Shown here piece after piece: positions 48,799 through 58,454 of a stretch of 64,000 nucleotides of DNA. A program made the translations under genes and the position numbers. The stretch is taken from contig NZ_CP036264.1 in the NCBI RefSeq assembly GCF_008035925.1, forward strand, positions 6,853,641 through 6,917,640. Direction: 5' to 3'. The notes under the pieces were generated by a model. It saw nothing but the letters and a program-made list of their open reading frames with translations. It searched no databases and had not been told where the DNA came from. How positions within the stretch are numbered: position 1 is the stretch's first letter; the number at the start of each line of letters is the position of its first letter. Source of the DNA: Stieleria maiorica (GTDB lineage: Bacteria; Planctomycetota; Planctomycetia; Pirellulales; Pirellulaceae).

Positions 48799-49749
48799 TC
48801 AGGTTTCAGGTTTCAGGTTGGTGTCGGTGACGACGTTTTTCATGGTGACTTCGAAAACGGTGCCTGCGTTGCCGTCGATTTCGCGCCGGCCCCGAATCCT
48901 GACGCTCGCACCGACGGATTTGCTGACCGTCCGCACCAGGTACAGCCCCAGTCCGGTGCCCGGAGTGCTGCGTTCGAGTTCGTTTCCCAGACGCACGAAT
49001 CGGCCGAAAATCTTGCGGCGTTTGTCATAGGGGATTCCCGCGCCGTTGTCGGTGATCGAAACGACCACTTGATCTTCTTTTCCTTTTCCTTCAACTGGGC
49101 GAATCGACGCAATGACTTCGGGGGGAGACCCGCCGTATTTGATGGCGTTGTCGATCAGGTTGCGGAATAAGATTTCGACCTGGACCGAACGGCTGCGGAT
49201 CGTCACGGGGGTGCTGTCGACTTGGACCGTCTCGGTCGGCAGGCGGTAGCGCATGCATGCCGCTTCGCCGCATTCGGCAAGCATTTGGTCCAGCCGGAAC
49301 ACCTCGTCGTCTTCGGGTTCGCTTCCCCGGTCGATGCGGGCCGCGTCCAACAGGTGGTTGATCAGGGCGTCCAGCCGTTCGACGTCTTCCAACATGATGC
49401 GGTGGAAGTCACGTTGCTGGCTTTCGTCGACGCTGTGCCGCGACATCGTCTGCAGGTACAGCTTCAACGACGCGATCGGGCTTTTCAGTTCATGGGTGAC
49501 CGAGTCGATGAAGTTGGATTGGCGTTGGTTTAAACGAACGGCCTTGATCGTCAGCGTCAAATAGACAATCACTCCGGCGAGAATGCTCAACAGCAACAGG
49601 CTGCCCAGGATGAACAGCGTCCAGAACAACCCGCTGCGCTCCGAGCCGATGAAGCTAGACACCGTATAGATCGCACCGAGGATCACCACCAGGACGATCA
49701 GGACGACCCCCAGAGTGACGGGGGCTCGCAGGGAACGGCGTTCGAGCAT
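48799..49749 (-). CDS. Membrane histidine kinase, cognate of the OmpR-type regulator
   Basis: 316 aa. Two transmembrane helices at about residues 10-32 and 41-66, separated by a very short (about 8-residue) loop, so there is no large periplasmic sensor domain. The HisKA dimer has His86 (VTHELKSPIASLK), with N box RNLIDNAIKYG, G1 DNGAGIP and G2 GTGLGLYLV. The arrangement points to sensing within the membrane or by a partner. It is the first gene of the two-gene operon. Confidence 0.93.
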   Translation of the reverse strand: MLERRSLRAPVTLGVVLIVLVVILGAIYTVSSFIGSERSGLFWTLFILGSLLLLSILAGVIVYLTLTIKAVRLNQRQSNFIDSVTHELKSPIASLKLYLQTMSRHSVDESQQRDFHRIMLEDVERLDALINHLLDAARIDRGSEPEDDEVFRLDQMLAECGEAACMRYRLPTETVQVDSTPVTIRSRSVQVEILFRNLIDNAIKYGGSPPEVIASIRPVEGKGKEDQVVVSITDNGAGIPYDKRRKIFGRFVRLGNELERSTPGTGLGLYLVRTVSKSVGASVRIRGRREIDGNAGTVFEVTMKNVVTDTNLKPET

Positions 49750-50389
49750 TACAGGTTAAATGTGTGACAGGGGCGGATGGGGCTGCGTCTGCGGTTCAGG
49801 GCGGCCGCCCCAGAGTTGCGACGCTCGATGCAGTGGCGGATCCCGCGGAACGCTTGGTCATCGGGAGATCGAGGACCAGTTTAACGCCGCTCGGCAATTT
49901 GGCTGTAGCGGTGGTGACGCGCGGGCTTGAACCCAAACCCGAAAACGGAAGGCCGGCCGGAGAGGCCGAATGTTCGTGGCAACCGGCGGATGTCGAGCGA
50001 CGGTCAGCCGTCTGGCGCGAGCCGACGCGACCTGTCTGCGTTGCCTCCTCGCGGACCCTTGCCGGAGGACGATCGGGATTCAATGTGCGCAGTCCGGGTA
50101 TGCATCGGTTGAAGTCAGCGTTCGGTCGATCAAGCCGCCTTTGTGCTGGCCGCAACGCCTTTCGGGCAGCCGCAAAAATGTTGAACGCGCGTTCATTCTG
50201 TGGCAGTCACTGGTCGACAAACACGACGGGGCTTCGCCAGTTTGCCGAGCGCTGATACCCACGATTTGACAAATATCAAGATTCGGTCCGCTTTTTCCGC
50301 TTTCTGCCCATGACGGGATTTAGGTTCCCGGCAATAATCGGATTAAGTGAGTTTAGTTTCCACTAGGCGGAAAATAACGAGAGGGGTCT
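49750..50389. other. 640-bp region with no supported gene
   Basis: Divergent region between the kinase gene and the small membrane protein. Overlapping open frames on both strands lack motifs. The last 130 bp are AT-richer and lead to a good ribosome binding site (GAGAGGGG) for the next gene. Confidence 0.45.
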
Positions 50390-50836
50390 ATGAATAGCCA
50401 CGTGCAGGTGATTCGGTTTTCAGAAGCGACCATCCGCCAGGTCAGGCTCGATTGCAATCGGGCCATGATCCGCGCCCGCTTTTGTCCACAACGCAGTGAA
50501 ATCTTGCAGTTGCGATGTATCGACAATCGGGCCGAAACGGAAACCGAATTTGGCAACCAGCTCTGGTATTTCGAAGGGGTCGGCGTGGACGAATTGGACC
50601 GCCGCCATCGGGTCTATGGCGTGGTGGAATACTCGACTCAATTCGGTTTGAACGAACTGGTCGAAGACGGGGTGTTCACGACCGAAAACCAACGCGAGCG
50701 GTTTCGCAGTCTGTATGAACGCGAGATCCAACGGCCGGATTGGCGGCATCCGGGGCATCGCTGGTTGGCAGCGGCGGTGATCGCCGTTTCGATGGCATGG
50801 TTGGGCTATCTGATGTTCGGGGCCGCCGCGGGGTAG
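50390..50836 (+). CDS. Small protein with C-terminal membrane anchor, unknown function
   Basis: 148 aa with a strong ribosome binding site (GAGAGGGG). The first 115 residues are soluble and rich in Arg and Glu (VRLDCNRAMIRARFCPQRSE, YGVVEYSTQFGLNELVEDG), followed by a basic stretch (RPDWRHPGHRW) and one hydrophobic helix near the C-terminus (LAAAVIAVSMAWLGYLMFGAA). It resembles a tail-anchored protein. No family recognised. It ends eight bases before element copy B. Confidence 0.75.
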   Translation: MNSHVQVIRFSEATIRQVRLDCNRAMIRARFCPQRSEILQLRCIDNRAETETEFGNQLWYFEGVGVDELDRRHRVYGVVEYSTQFGLNELVEDGVFTTENQRERFRSLYEREIQRPDWRHPGHRWLAAAVIAVSMAWLGYLMFGAAAG

Positions 50837-50843
50837 CTGAACT

Positions 50844-50938
50844 GTCGACGTCCTCTCCGAGGTCGGCGTGGGGCAAAGCTTCGCTTTTTATGCGCACGCC
50901 GATTTTATGCGCACGCCGAGTTCGGAGAACACGGCGAC
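50844..50938 (+). repeat. Dispersed inverted-repeat element, copy B
   Basis: Arms GTCGACGTCCTCTCCGAGG and GAGTTCGGAGAACACGGCGAC; the middle part has a 16-base internal duplication TTTATGCGCACGCCGA. Same family as 40752-40851 and 58455-58556. Confidence 0.88.
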
Positions 50939-51094
50939 CCAATGTTCAGGCGGACCGCCAGTACTTGATGTCAGCGCGCGAATGCTTCCTCGAACAGGCA
51001 TGGTGAACCGGCATGTCCAACCGGTCAGGGCGGGCGGATTTCGTCGCGCGCCGCTATACTGGGTCGGTCAGTCGCCAACCCATCAAGATCCGCC

Positions 51095-52132
51095 GTGTCT
51101 GAACCCATCGTTGATGTCCACCAGCTGCGAAAGACCTATCGCAGCCTGTCGCTGACCGGACGCCGCCGGATCGATGCGGTTCGAGGCGTTTCGTTGCAAG
51201 CGTATCCCGGCGAGGTCTTCGGGTTGCTCGGTCCCAACGGCGCCGGAAAAACGACGCTGATCAAGATGCTGTTGGGCGTGGTCAAACCGTCCGGCGGTGA
51301 CGCCACGCTGTTGGGGCAACCGATCGGCAGTTCGGCCGCCCGATCCCGCGTCGGTTATCTGCCCGAATCATTGCGCGTCGATCGCCACCATTCGGCCCGA
51401 TCGGCGCTGCGGTACTACGGGCGGATGAGTGGCATGACCGCTGCCGAGATTCGCGCGCAAAGCGACGACTTGTTGAAGCTTGTCGGTTTGGAAGGACGCG
51501 ATCGAGAATCGGTGCGGCGGTTCAGCAAAGGGATGTACCAGCGGTTGGGGCTTGCCCAAGCCTTGCTTCACGACCCCGATCTTTTGGTGCTGGATGAACC
51601 GACCGATGGGCTGGACCCGGTCGGACGAAACGAGGTCCGCAAGGTGATCGATCGGTTGCGCGACAGCGGCAAGACGATTTTTCTGAACAGCCACATCCTT
51701 CAGGAAGTGGAGATGGTTTGCACACGGGTGGCGATCCTCGCCAAAGGCGAAATCAAAGCGATCGGGCCGATCGACGAACTGGCGCATCGCGACGAACAAA
51801 AACTGATCGTCGAAGTCCCCTGTGATGGGCCCGACGATCGGCCACCGGACTGGCAAGCGATCTTCGCCGACGGTGAACCACTGGAGCTGGAATCGACTCA
51901 GGTCCGCGATGCATTCCGTTTGACGATTGCCGTGGCCGGACAGGACCAAATCAATGGGGTCGTCGACCGGCTGCGCGGGGCGGGCCGATCGATCTGGAGA
52001 TTGGAAGTGCGACGCGAATCGTTGGAGGAGACGTTCATGCGGTTGGTCGAAACCGACACCGTTGATCGTCCCTCGTCGGAAACCGATTCGGAAGTCCCGT
52101 CGGCGGTCGTCGGCGATGGGGGCCAGCAGTGA
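51095..52132 (+). CDS. ABC transporter ATP-binding protein
   Basis: 345 aa, GTG start. Walker A LLGPNGAGKTTLI, Q-loop, signature RFSKGMYQRLGLAQAL, and Walker B LLVLDEPTDGLDP. It has an extra C-terminal segment of about 100 residues (ELAHRDEQKLIVEVP and later) as in ABC-2 type exporters of the CcmA/NodI class. The stop overlaps the start of the permease gene (GTGA at 52129), so both are translationally coupled. It powers the export system whose substrate is unknown. Confidence 0.94.
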   Translation: MSEPIVDVHQLRKTYRSLSLTGRRRIDAVRGVSLQAYPGEVFGLLGPNGAGKTTLIKMLLGVVKPSGGDATLLGQPIGSSAARSRVGYLPESLRVDRHHSARSALRYYGRMSGMTAAEIRAQSDDLLKLVGLEGRDRESVRRFSKGMYQRLGLAQALLHDPDLLVLDEPTDGLDPVGRNEVRKVIDRLRDSGKTIFLNSHILQEVEMVCTRVAILAKGEIKAIGPIDELAHRDEQKLIVEVPCDGPDDRPPDWQAIFADGEPLELESTQVRDAFRLTIAVAGQDQINGVVDRLRGAGRSIWRLEVRRESLEETFMRLVETDTVDRPSSETDSEVPSAVVGDGGQQ

Positions 52133-54549
52133 TCAAACCGTACTTGGCCGTGATCGCCGATTCCTTTCATTCGGCACTCGCTTCGCGGATCCTCTGGATC
52201 GCCTTTGTCGCCATCTGGATCTTCCTGGCGGCGCTGGCGCCGATCGGATACCACGAAGATTACACGACGACGTTTCGCTGGTTCGACTTGGACAACGGCA
52301 CGCAGATGAAGGCGATGCTGGCGCGGGGGCTGGTCGATCCCAAGGAATCGGAAACGGCGCTGGGGCGGCTCGCACGGACCTTTCCCGACGACATCCAGCG
52401 CAAGCTTCGTCAGGTCGCCCGCGGTGAAGACGTACGCATCGACAAGGGGGCGCTGGCCGATTCGCTGAACGATTCGTTGGATGATGAATCCTGGTACGAT
52501 CAACAAGCGTGGCAGACGACGGTTCGCTTGCGCGAGTTGCGTGAGTTGGATGAGATTCCCGAGGATGAACTGACCACGCCCCAGCGGCGGCGTCGGGCCA
52601 GGCTTCGGATCGAAGCCGCCTTGCCCGGTGTGTTCACCGCGATGTCGGCCCGGTCGGTCACGCTGTCTTATGCGGGGTTCGATTTCCCGGCCTTCTTCTT
52701 GATCGGAAAGGAGCAATTCGTTTCGCTGATCAATCAGTTTGTCGTGCCGATCATGATGGATTGGCTGCTCGGATTCGCGCTGATTTTTTTGGGGATTTTG
52801 GTCACCGCGTCGATCGTTCCCGACATGCTTCAACCGGGATCGTTGCACTTGTTGTTGAGCAAGCCGATTTCGCGGACGATGCTGTTGTTGTCCAAGTTCG
52901 TCGGCGGCTGCGCTTTTGTGTTTTTGTGCGTGACCCAGCTGGTCGTCGGGCTGTGGCTGATCGCGGGCTTTCGACTGGACATTTGGAACGCGCGGATGCT
53001 GTGGTGCATCCCGGTCGCGGTGTTCTTGTTTGCGGTGTTTTTTAGCGTTTCGTTGCTTGCCGGTCTGCGTTGGCGTTCCCCGATCTTGTCGATCGGCGTC
53101 ACCTGCATGTTCGGCGCGTTCGTCTTGGTGATCGGGTTCATCGGCGGCTACTTTGACGCGTTGGTTCGGGGACCCGACCGCATCGCGCAGATGTCGTTTG
53201 ACGGCCGGGACGTTGTGGCCACGACGCGTGGCGGCCAGCTGAAGCGTCTTGACCCGGCATCGAACCAGTGGGACGAGGTGATCGAAGGCGATTTTCGTCG
53301 CCGCGACTTGATCGTGCCGCCGGTCCGCATCGCAGCGGGCAAGATCGCAACGGCGCGCATTCGTGGCGGCCGGTTCAACTTGTACGGCAGCGGATCGCTG
53401 GACCTGTTGATCTTGGACGGGGCTCAGGACTGGCAGCCCAATCCCGGACTGCGGCTGCCCAACGGAACGCGGCGTTTGGTCATCCTCGGCGACCAATTGC
53501 TCGCACTCAACAACGCCGGGTTGATGGCAACCACGATCGACGAAGCGATTTCCGAATCGGGGATCGGGCAAAGCGATCCGGAACAACCGCGCGACGATAG
53601 TGGCGGTGAACGGTCGAGTGATCCGGCCGATGCCGAACCGGTGCCGTCGCCGGAAAGCATCGGGGTCACCGCGTGGATCACCGACTTGATCCGCATGCAG
53701 GGCGGCGCGACCGAATCGTTTCATTCCATCCTTCCCCGCGGTGTCACGTTGACCGATCCGGTCCGTGTGGAGGCGGTTTCGGGGACACAATCAATAATCG
53801 TTTATTCGCGTGGCCGCCTGATGCGATTGGAGTTGCCGGCCGCCGCTGATGCACCGTCAACTGAAGATGCAACGACCAAGCTGACCGCGGATGTGTTGAT
53901 GGATGACAACAGCGCGGCGCGGACGACAATGGCCGTCAGCGGCCCTTCGGTGCTTCTCGCTCGGGCGGACGAACCGATCCGTTGGATCGACGCGACGACG
54001 TTGGAAACGCTCGTTCAGTTTCCTGTGCCCGAAGACCAGACGGTGGTGGCCGCCGAAGGGGTGGGCCAGGCCGAACGTTTCGCGGTTTTGACGACCGACG
54101 GCCGGGTCCGGATCGCAACACGCAGCGGTACCGATGTCGTTTGGACGTTGCTGCCGCAACGCGAGGTGACGGCGATCAAGTTCGACGAGCAATCTGGCCA
54201 CCTGGCGATCGCTCACCACATCGACTCGATCGACTTCGTGACGATCGGGAACGACGCCACGGCGGCAGCGACCGTCGACCGGACCATCCGACCCTCCCTG
54301 ACCAGTTGGAGAAGCGTCGACCGTTATTTGATCACGCCGCTACGTACCCTGACGCCGCAAACGGGGGAATTGAGCCAGACGGTTGCGGCGTTGGTCAGCG
54401 GTAAGACCTCGTTTGCCATCGGGGGCAGTTCGGAAGAGGACCAGGAAGTCGTCCAGTTAAAGGTTTTGCGCCCCGTCGTCAGTTGCAGCCTTTTCTTGGC
54501 CGTGATGTTGACGGTTTCGTCGTTGTACTTTGCACGCCGTGATTTTTGA
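52129..54549 (+). CDS. ABC-2-type permease with large extracytoplasmic propeller-like insert
   Basis: 806 aa, GTG start. Six hydrophobic segments in the first 345 residues (for example about 20-40 and 210-340: GFALIFLGILVTASIVPD, FVFLCVTQLVVGLWLIAGF, MFGAFVLVIGFIGGYF). Residues about 345-775 are soluble and consist of short repeated strands (QMSFDGRDVVATTRGGQLKRL, LAVLTTDGRVRIATRSG-like) that look like beta-propeller blades. A last helix is near the C-terminus (VVSCSLFLAVMLTVSSLYFA). Normal ABC-2 permeases have about 250-400 residues, so the insert is unusual. It works with the ATPase upstream. Confidence 0.87.
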   Translation: MIKPYLAVIADSFHSALASRILWIAFVAIWIFLAALAPIGYHEDYTTTFRWFDLDNGTQMKAMLARGLVDPKESETALGRLARTFPDDIQRKLRQVARGEDVRIDKGALADSLNDSLDDESWYDQQAWQTTVRLRELRELDEIPEDELTTPQRRRRARLRIEAALPGVFTAMSARSVTLSYAGFDFPAFFLIGKEQFVSLINQFVVPIMMDWLLGFALIFLGILVTASIVPDMLQPGSLHLLLSKPISRTMLLLSKFVGGCAFVFLCVTQLVVGLWLIAGFRLDIWNARMLWCIPVAVFLFAVFFSVSLLAGLRWRSPILSIGVTCMFGAFVLVIGFIGGYFDALVRGPDRIAQMSFDGRDVVATTRGGQLKRLDPASNQWDEVIEGDFRRRDLIVPPVRIAAGKIATARIRGGRFNLYGSGSLDLLILDGAQDWQPNPGLRLPNGTRRLVILGDQLLALNNAGLMATTIDEAISESGIGQSDPEQPRDDSGGERSSDPADAEPVPSPESIGVTAWITDLIRMQGGATESFHSILPRGVTLTDPVRVEAVSGTQSIIVYSRGRLMRLELPAAADAPSTEDATTKLTADVLMDDNSAARTTMAVSGPSVLLARADEPIRWIDATTLETLVQFPVPEDQTVVAAEGVGQAERFAVLTTDGRVRIATRSGTDVVWTLLPQREVTAIKFDEQSGHLAIAHHIDSIDFVTIGNDATAAATVDRTIRPSLTSWRSVDRYLITPLRTLTPQTGELSQTVAALVSGKTSFAIGGSSEEDQEVVQLKVLRPVVSCSLFLAVMLTVSSLYFARRDF

Positions 54550-54641
54550 CCGTTCCGGTAACCGACCGCCGACCAATCGCGGCAAAGTTTGGTTATCATA
54601 GCGGCCTTCCAGTTTCCTACCCGCTAGACATCACCCCCGCC

Positions 54642-55946
54642 ATGAAACTTTCCCGCCTGGTCTGTGCTGCCGCAATCGCAGCCATCGCTTTGCTGCCATC
54701 GGTCACGCCGGCCGAATCCCCCGACGGTTTCCAACCGATTTTTAACGGCCAGAACCTGGACGGCTGGCACGGCCGCCCCCATTTCAGCCCGATCAAGTTG
54801 GCCGAACTGCCCGAGCAGGAACGCGCCGACAAGCTGGCCGAGTGGCAAGCCGACGCCGAAAAACACTGGAGTGTCGAGAACGGCGAACTGGTCAACGACG
54901 GGCACGGAGCCTACCTGGTCACCGACAAAGACTATCGTGACTATGAATTGCATCTGGAGTACAAGACGGTCCCGCGGGCCGATAGCGGCATCTATCTGAA
55001 AGCCACTCCGCAAGTTCAGATCTGGGATACGACCGAAGAGGCCAAATTCAAACTGGGGGCCGACAAGGGCAGCGGGGGACTTTGGAACAACAGCGCCGGC
55101 GCCCCTGGGAAAGACCCGTTGGTGTGTGCCGACAAACCGTTCGGCGAGTGGAATTCGGTGCGCGTGCTGCAGATCGGCGCGCGGACCAGCGTTTGGTTGA
55201 ATGATCAGTTGGTCGTCGATCATGCGATCATGGAAAACTATTGGGATCGACAATCGCCCTTGTTCGTCAGCGGTCCGATCGAGCTGCAAACCCACGGCGG
55301 GGAAATCCGTTGGCGCAACTTGAAGATCAAAGAACTGAGCACCGAAGAGGCGAACGGCACGCTGGCGGCCAAAGGTGCGGACGGGTTTGAATCGATTTTC
55401 AACGGCAGTGACCTGACCGGTTGGGTCGGCGCGACGGACAACTATGAAGTCGTCGATGGGGCGATCGCGTGCAAGAAAGGAAAGGGCGGAAACTTGCTGA
55501 CCGAAAAGGAGTACGCCAACTTCGTCGCGCGGCTGGAGTTCCGGTTGCCGCCGGGGGGCAACAACGGATTGGCGATTCGTTCGCCGCTGAAAGGCAACCC
55601 GGCCTATGAGGCGATGTGCGAGCTGCAGGTGCTCGACAACACCGCGGAAAAGTATGCAGGCTTGGACAAGCGGCAGTACCACGGTTCGGCCTACGGCATG
55701 GCGGCGGCGGCACGCGGATTCTTGCGTCCGGTCGGCGAGTGGAATTTCCAAGAGGTCACGGTTGATGGCAGTAGCATCACGGTGGAGCTGAACGGCAACG
55801 TGATCTTGAAAACCGACCTGTCGGAGATCACCGAGTACATGGCCGACAGCGCCCACCCCGGCAAAGATCGTCCCAAAGGCCACTTCGGGTTTGCCGGCCA
55901 CGGCGACGCCGTCCAGTTCCGCGCTCTCTCCATCCGCGAACTGTAA
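54642..55946 (+). CDS. Secreted protein with two DUF1080 (3-keto-disaccharide hydrolase-like) domains
   Basis: 434 aa from ATG at 54642. Signal peptide (LVCAAAIAAIALLPSVTPAE). Two copies of the domain begin with DGFQPIFNGQNLDGWHG (about residue 27) and DGFESIFNGSDLTGWVG (about residue 247), a concanavalin-like beta-sandwich. The first copy keeps YLKATPQVQIWD; the second keeps LAIRSPLKGNPAYEAMCELQ. Domains of this kind occur in large numbers in planctomycetes, with 3-keto-sugar hydrolase activity shown for relatives; substrate here unknown. Signal and context indicate an extracytoplasmic glycan enzyme or binder. Confidence 0.92.
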   Translation: MKLSRLVCAAAIAAIALLPSVTPAESPDGFQPIFNGQNLDGWHGRPHFSPIKLAELPEQERADKLAEWQADAEKHWSVENGELVNDGHGAYLVTDKDYRDYELHLEYKTVPRADSGIYLKATPQVQIWDTTEEAKFKLGADKGSGGLWNNSAGAPGKDPLVCADKPFGEWNSVRVLQIGARTSVWLNDQLVVDHAIMENYWDRQSPLFVSGPIELQTHGGEIRWRNLKIKELSTEEANGTLAAKGADGFESIFNGSDLTGWVGATDNYEVVDGAIACKKGKGGNLLTEKEYANFVARLEFRLPPGGNNGLAIRSPLKGNPAYEAMCELQVLDNTAEKYAGLDKRQYHGSAYGMAAAARGFLRPVGEWNFQEVTVDGSSITVELNGNVILKTDLSEITEYMADSAHPGKDRPKGHFGFAGHGDAVQFRALSIREL

Positions 55947-56103
55947 GTCGGTTTCCTGCGCCCACCTGCCGCGGATCAGTTTTGTCTCCGGGCTGCTGCC
56001 CGGGGACACACCGGCCACGCGTTCCAAGTCAGAGGCAGGGGACGATGGAATGCATCAAAGGCCACACTCTGACGTGGCGTGTTGGCACGTGGTCGACCGT
56101 TTG

Positions 56104-57294
56104 CTACGGCCGTTTGACGAACGGATCGGAGTACTTGGGGTCGGTCAACAATTTGCGATCGGTCAACGTCGCAAGAAACGCTGCCAGGGCAACCTTGGGG
56201 ACTTCCGGCAACGCCAAACCGTTTGCGGAAAAGTCGGCCAATCGCGGGTCCAGGTTCTCATGTGGTCGGACGCTCCAATTGTAATGTTCGATCACCTGGT
56301 CCAGGGTGATGAACCGCCCGTCATGCATGTACGGCCCGGTCAATTCGATGTTCCGCAGGGATGACGCTTTGAACTTGCCCCGGTCGACCGTCCGGCCCGA
56401 ATAGGACGCCACGCCGGCGTCGACATCGGGACCATCGACATCAATTCCGTTGTTGCCGGGTTCGCTCAATTGAAAGATCGACCACTGCCTGATGCCGTCG
56501 TCGTCGTGACCCGGCAGATGGCATTCGGCACACCGGGCGCGGCCAAAGAATTGTCGTTTCCCAAGGTTTTCCTGCTCGGTGAAGTTGGGAAAATCTTCCC
56601 GGGGCGAGCCGACTTGGCGCAGGCCGATGTCATAGCGTGATTGGAATGACACGATCGAACGGACGAATTGCGCAAGTGCTTTAGCGATTCGTTTCGCCGT
56701 GACATCGGGATCGCCGAACGCGTTGGTGAACAGCGGGCGATAGATCGGATCACGCGACAATTGAGGCAGCAAAGCGTCGAGCGTGTGTCCCATTTCGATC
56801 GGGTTCTCGATCGGCATCAACACCTGTGACTCCAGTCCGTCGGCACGCTCGTCCCAGAAGAATTTGTCGCGTGCATAGAAACGCAAATTCACCAGGCTCA
56901 TCGAATTTCGCGTCACCCTTTCGCCGCGAAACCCAACGCTTGTCGCACGCGGATCGCTGAACGCATTTTCTTGGACGTGGCACGTCGCACAGGACGTGGT
57001 TCCGTTTGCCGATAGTGATTTGTCGTAAAACAACACGCGACCGAGTGTCGCTCCATGATCCGTTAACGGATTGTCCACGGGAGTGTTGTCGAGCCGGCCG
57101 AGCCGATCGAGAAGTACTGGCGGTAGATCCAGCTGGCTGTAGCGATACGGCGTGGAAGGTAGATCAAGTTTTCGAGGCGGTGCGTTCTGGGGCGGTGAAG
57201 AAGCGGTCAAGACGGAATCGTCATCCGCCGCGCACAAGCACACCGGCAGCAACACCGCCGCCAGCAAGTTCAGGATCAAACGTCGCACTGACAA
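56104..57294 (-). CDS. Di-haem cytochrome c peroxidase (CCP/MauG family)
   Basis: 396 aa with TTG start at 57294 chosen because GTGAGG is six bases upstream; the upstream open frame runs through the 14-bp repeat and is not coding. A signal peptide (VRRLILNLLAAVLLPVCLCA) leads to the periplasm. Haem-binding motifs CATCH (Cys102, Cys105, His106) and CAECH (Cys255, Cys258, His259). Features typical of the family: SANGTTSCATCHVQENAFSD and LRNIELTGPYMHDGRF with the distal Met region. It reduces hydrogen peroxide or acts as MauG-like modifier. It is alone, upstream of the PAS-LuxR gene. Confidence 0.9.
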   Translation of the reverse strand: MSVRRLILNLLAAVLLPVCLCAADDDSVLTASSPPQNAPPRKLDLPSTPYRYSQLDLPPVLLDRLGRLDNTPVDNPLTDHGATLGRVLFYDKSLSANGTTSCATCHVQENAFSDPRATSVGFRGERVTRNSMSLVNLRFYARDKFFWDERADGLESQVLMPIENPIEMGHTLDALLPQLSRDPIYRPLFTNAFGDPDVTAKRIAKALAQFVRSIVSFQSRYDIGLRQVGSPREDFPNFTEQENLGKRQFFGRARCAECHLPGHDDDGIRQWSIFQLSEPGNNGIDVDGPDVDAGVASYSGRTVDRGKFKASSLRNIELTGPYMHDGRFITLDQVIEHYNWSVRPHENLDPRLADFSANGLALPEVPKVALAAFLATLTDRKLLTDPKYSDPFVKRP

Positions 57295-57741
57295 ATCAGA
57301 CCTCACTGGTGACTCAGGGCCGCCTGAACGCTGGAAGAGCAAAACGATGGGGGCAAAACGATGGGGGCAAAACGATGGGGGCAAAACGATGGGGGCAAAA
57401 CGATGGGGGCAAAACGATGGGGGCAAAACGATGGGGGCAAGACGATGGGGGCAAGACGATGGGGGCAAAACGATTCGCGCTCCGATCGATTCCACACCCC
57501 CATTCTACCCGTCGAGTTTCTGCGCACCATCATCCGGCAGCCCATCATTCTGCCCTGAATTATTCTGCCCCATTGTGCTTGCCTCCCTCTCCCACCAAAT
57601 CGATCGACCCTCGCCGCTCCCCGACCATGCCCCCACGCCCGTTGAGGGTTCCCGGTCAGACGGGCAGTCTTTGTTCGCAATCCGAGCCCCCCCAAGTATG
57701 TTGGCCAATCCCGCACCGAAGACACACCAGGAGCCGTCGAA
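57295..57741. other. Divergent region holding a 14-bp array
   Basis: Between the peroxidase and the PAS-LuxR gene. It holds the array (57339-57475) and the reverse copies at 57541-57573. Promoters for both genes must lie among these repeats. Confidence 0.5.
57339..57573. repeat. Minisatellite of GCAAAACGATGGGG, nine units, plus reverse copies of a second unit
   Basis: Unit starts 57339, 57353, 57367 and so on to 57451, with a partial tenth. Units 8 and 9 read GCAAGACGATGGGG. On the right, ATCATTCTGCCC and TTATTCTGCCCC (57541-57573) are reverse copies of the second unit type seen in the 38861-39235 array. Confidence 0.92.
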
Positions 57742-58446
57742 GTGAGCAGTGATTGGGCATTGGACCGGCCGCGGCCAACCGATTTTGTCGACCCCTACTT
57801 TTTCTTTTCCAACCGTGGATCCTCGGAAGTCACGTACGTCAGTCCGTCGATCCAAACTGTATTGGGGTATAACCCGCGCGTTTTCGCCGGCCGGTCGTAC
57901 GAGCAGTTTCTGTGCCCGGGGGATCCGCTCAATGAGGATGTCCCCGAGTGTCAGCAAGCCGAGCTCGGCGACGGCCATCGCATCCACGCGCTTCGCAGCG
58001 TGCGTGACGCGTCGGGCAAGCGACGGATCCTCTCGATCTACACCGTCGGGGTGGCACAACGCGAGGGCGGCCCGATCGTTCGACGACACAATCTGGCGCG
58101 GGATGTGACCGCCAGCGTCCAAACCTACGTGCGATTCAAGCGAAGACTTGATTCCCTGGAGCACGCGGCAAGCCAGATGTCGGACCAGGAGCGTGACGTC
58201 GCCGATCGAATCGTCCGGGGCAAAATGAATCGCGAGATCGGACGTGAACTGCAGATTTCCGATCGCACGGTCGAACGACGGCGTGCGGCGGTGATGAGAC
58301 ATTTTGATGCCGCGACGCTACCGGAGTTGATTTCCAAGCTCGTCCAACTGGATCTGCTGCGAACCTGGACCCGATCGGCCTGCGACTCACAGTGGCAAGA
58401 CGCACGGAATTCGCATCTGGCGATCAGCGACGATTCGGTCTTGTAG
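57742..58446 (+). CDS. PAS-domain LuxR-type regulator
   Basis: 234 aa with GTG start at 57742 and AGGAG upstream. Residues about 15-120 form a PAS domain: YFFFSNRGSSEVTYVSPSIQ, VLGYNPRVFAGRSYE, and a strand REGGPIVRRHNLARDVT. The C-terminal domain is a GerE/LuxR HTH: SDQERDVADRIVRGKMNREI, QISDRTVERRRAAVMRH. No receiver or kinase domain, so input is by the PAS pocket. It is one of two LuxR-type proteins in the window; the other is at 40883-41656, with a different N-terminus. Confidence 0.85.
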   Translation: MSSDWALDRPRPTDFVDPYFFFSNRGSSEVTYVSPSIQTVLGYNPRVFAGRSYEQFLCPGDPLNEDVPECQQAELGDGHRIHALRSVRDASGKRRILSIYTVGVAQREGGPIVRRHNLARDVTASVQTYVRFKRRLDSLEHAASQMSDQERDVADRIVRGKMNREIGRELQISDRTVERRRAAVMRHFDAATLPELISKLVQLDLLRTWTRSACDSQWQDARNSHLAISDDSVL

Positions 58447-58454
58447 TCGAGGCC

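Noticed and set aside
49764-50255. A 163-aa frame between the kinase and the small membrane protein
   Set aside because: Overlaps an opposite-strand frame of similar length, rich in Arg and Ser, no motif and no ribosome binding site.
57294-57495. N-terminal extension of the cytochrome c peroxidase
   Set aside because: It would translate the 14-bp repeat as PIVLPPSFCPHRFA units ahead of a normal signal peptide; a TTG with a ribosome binding site at 57294 is better.
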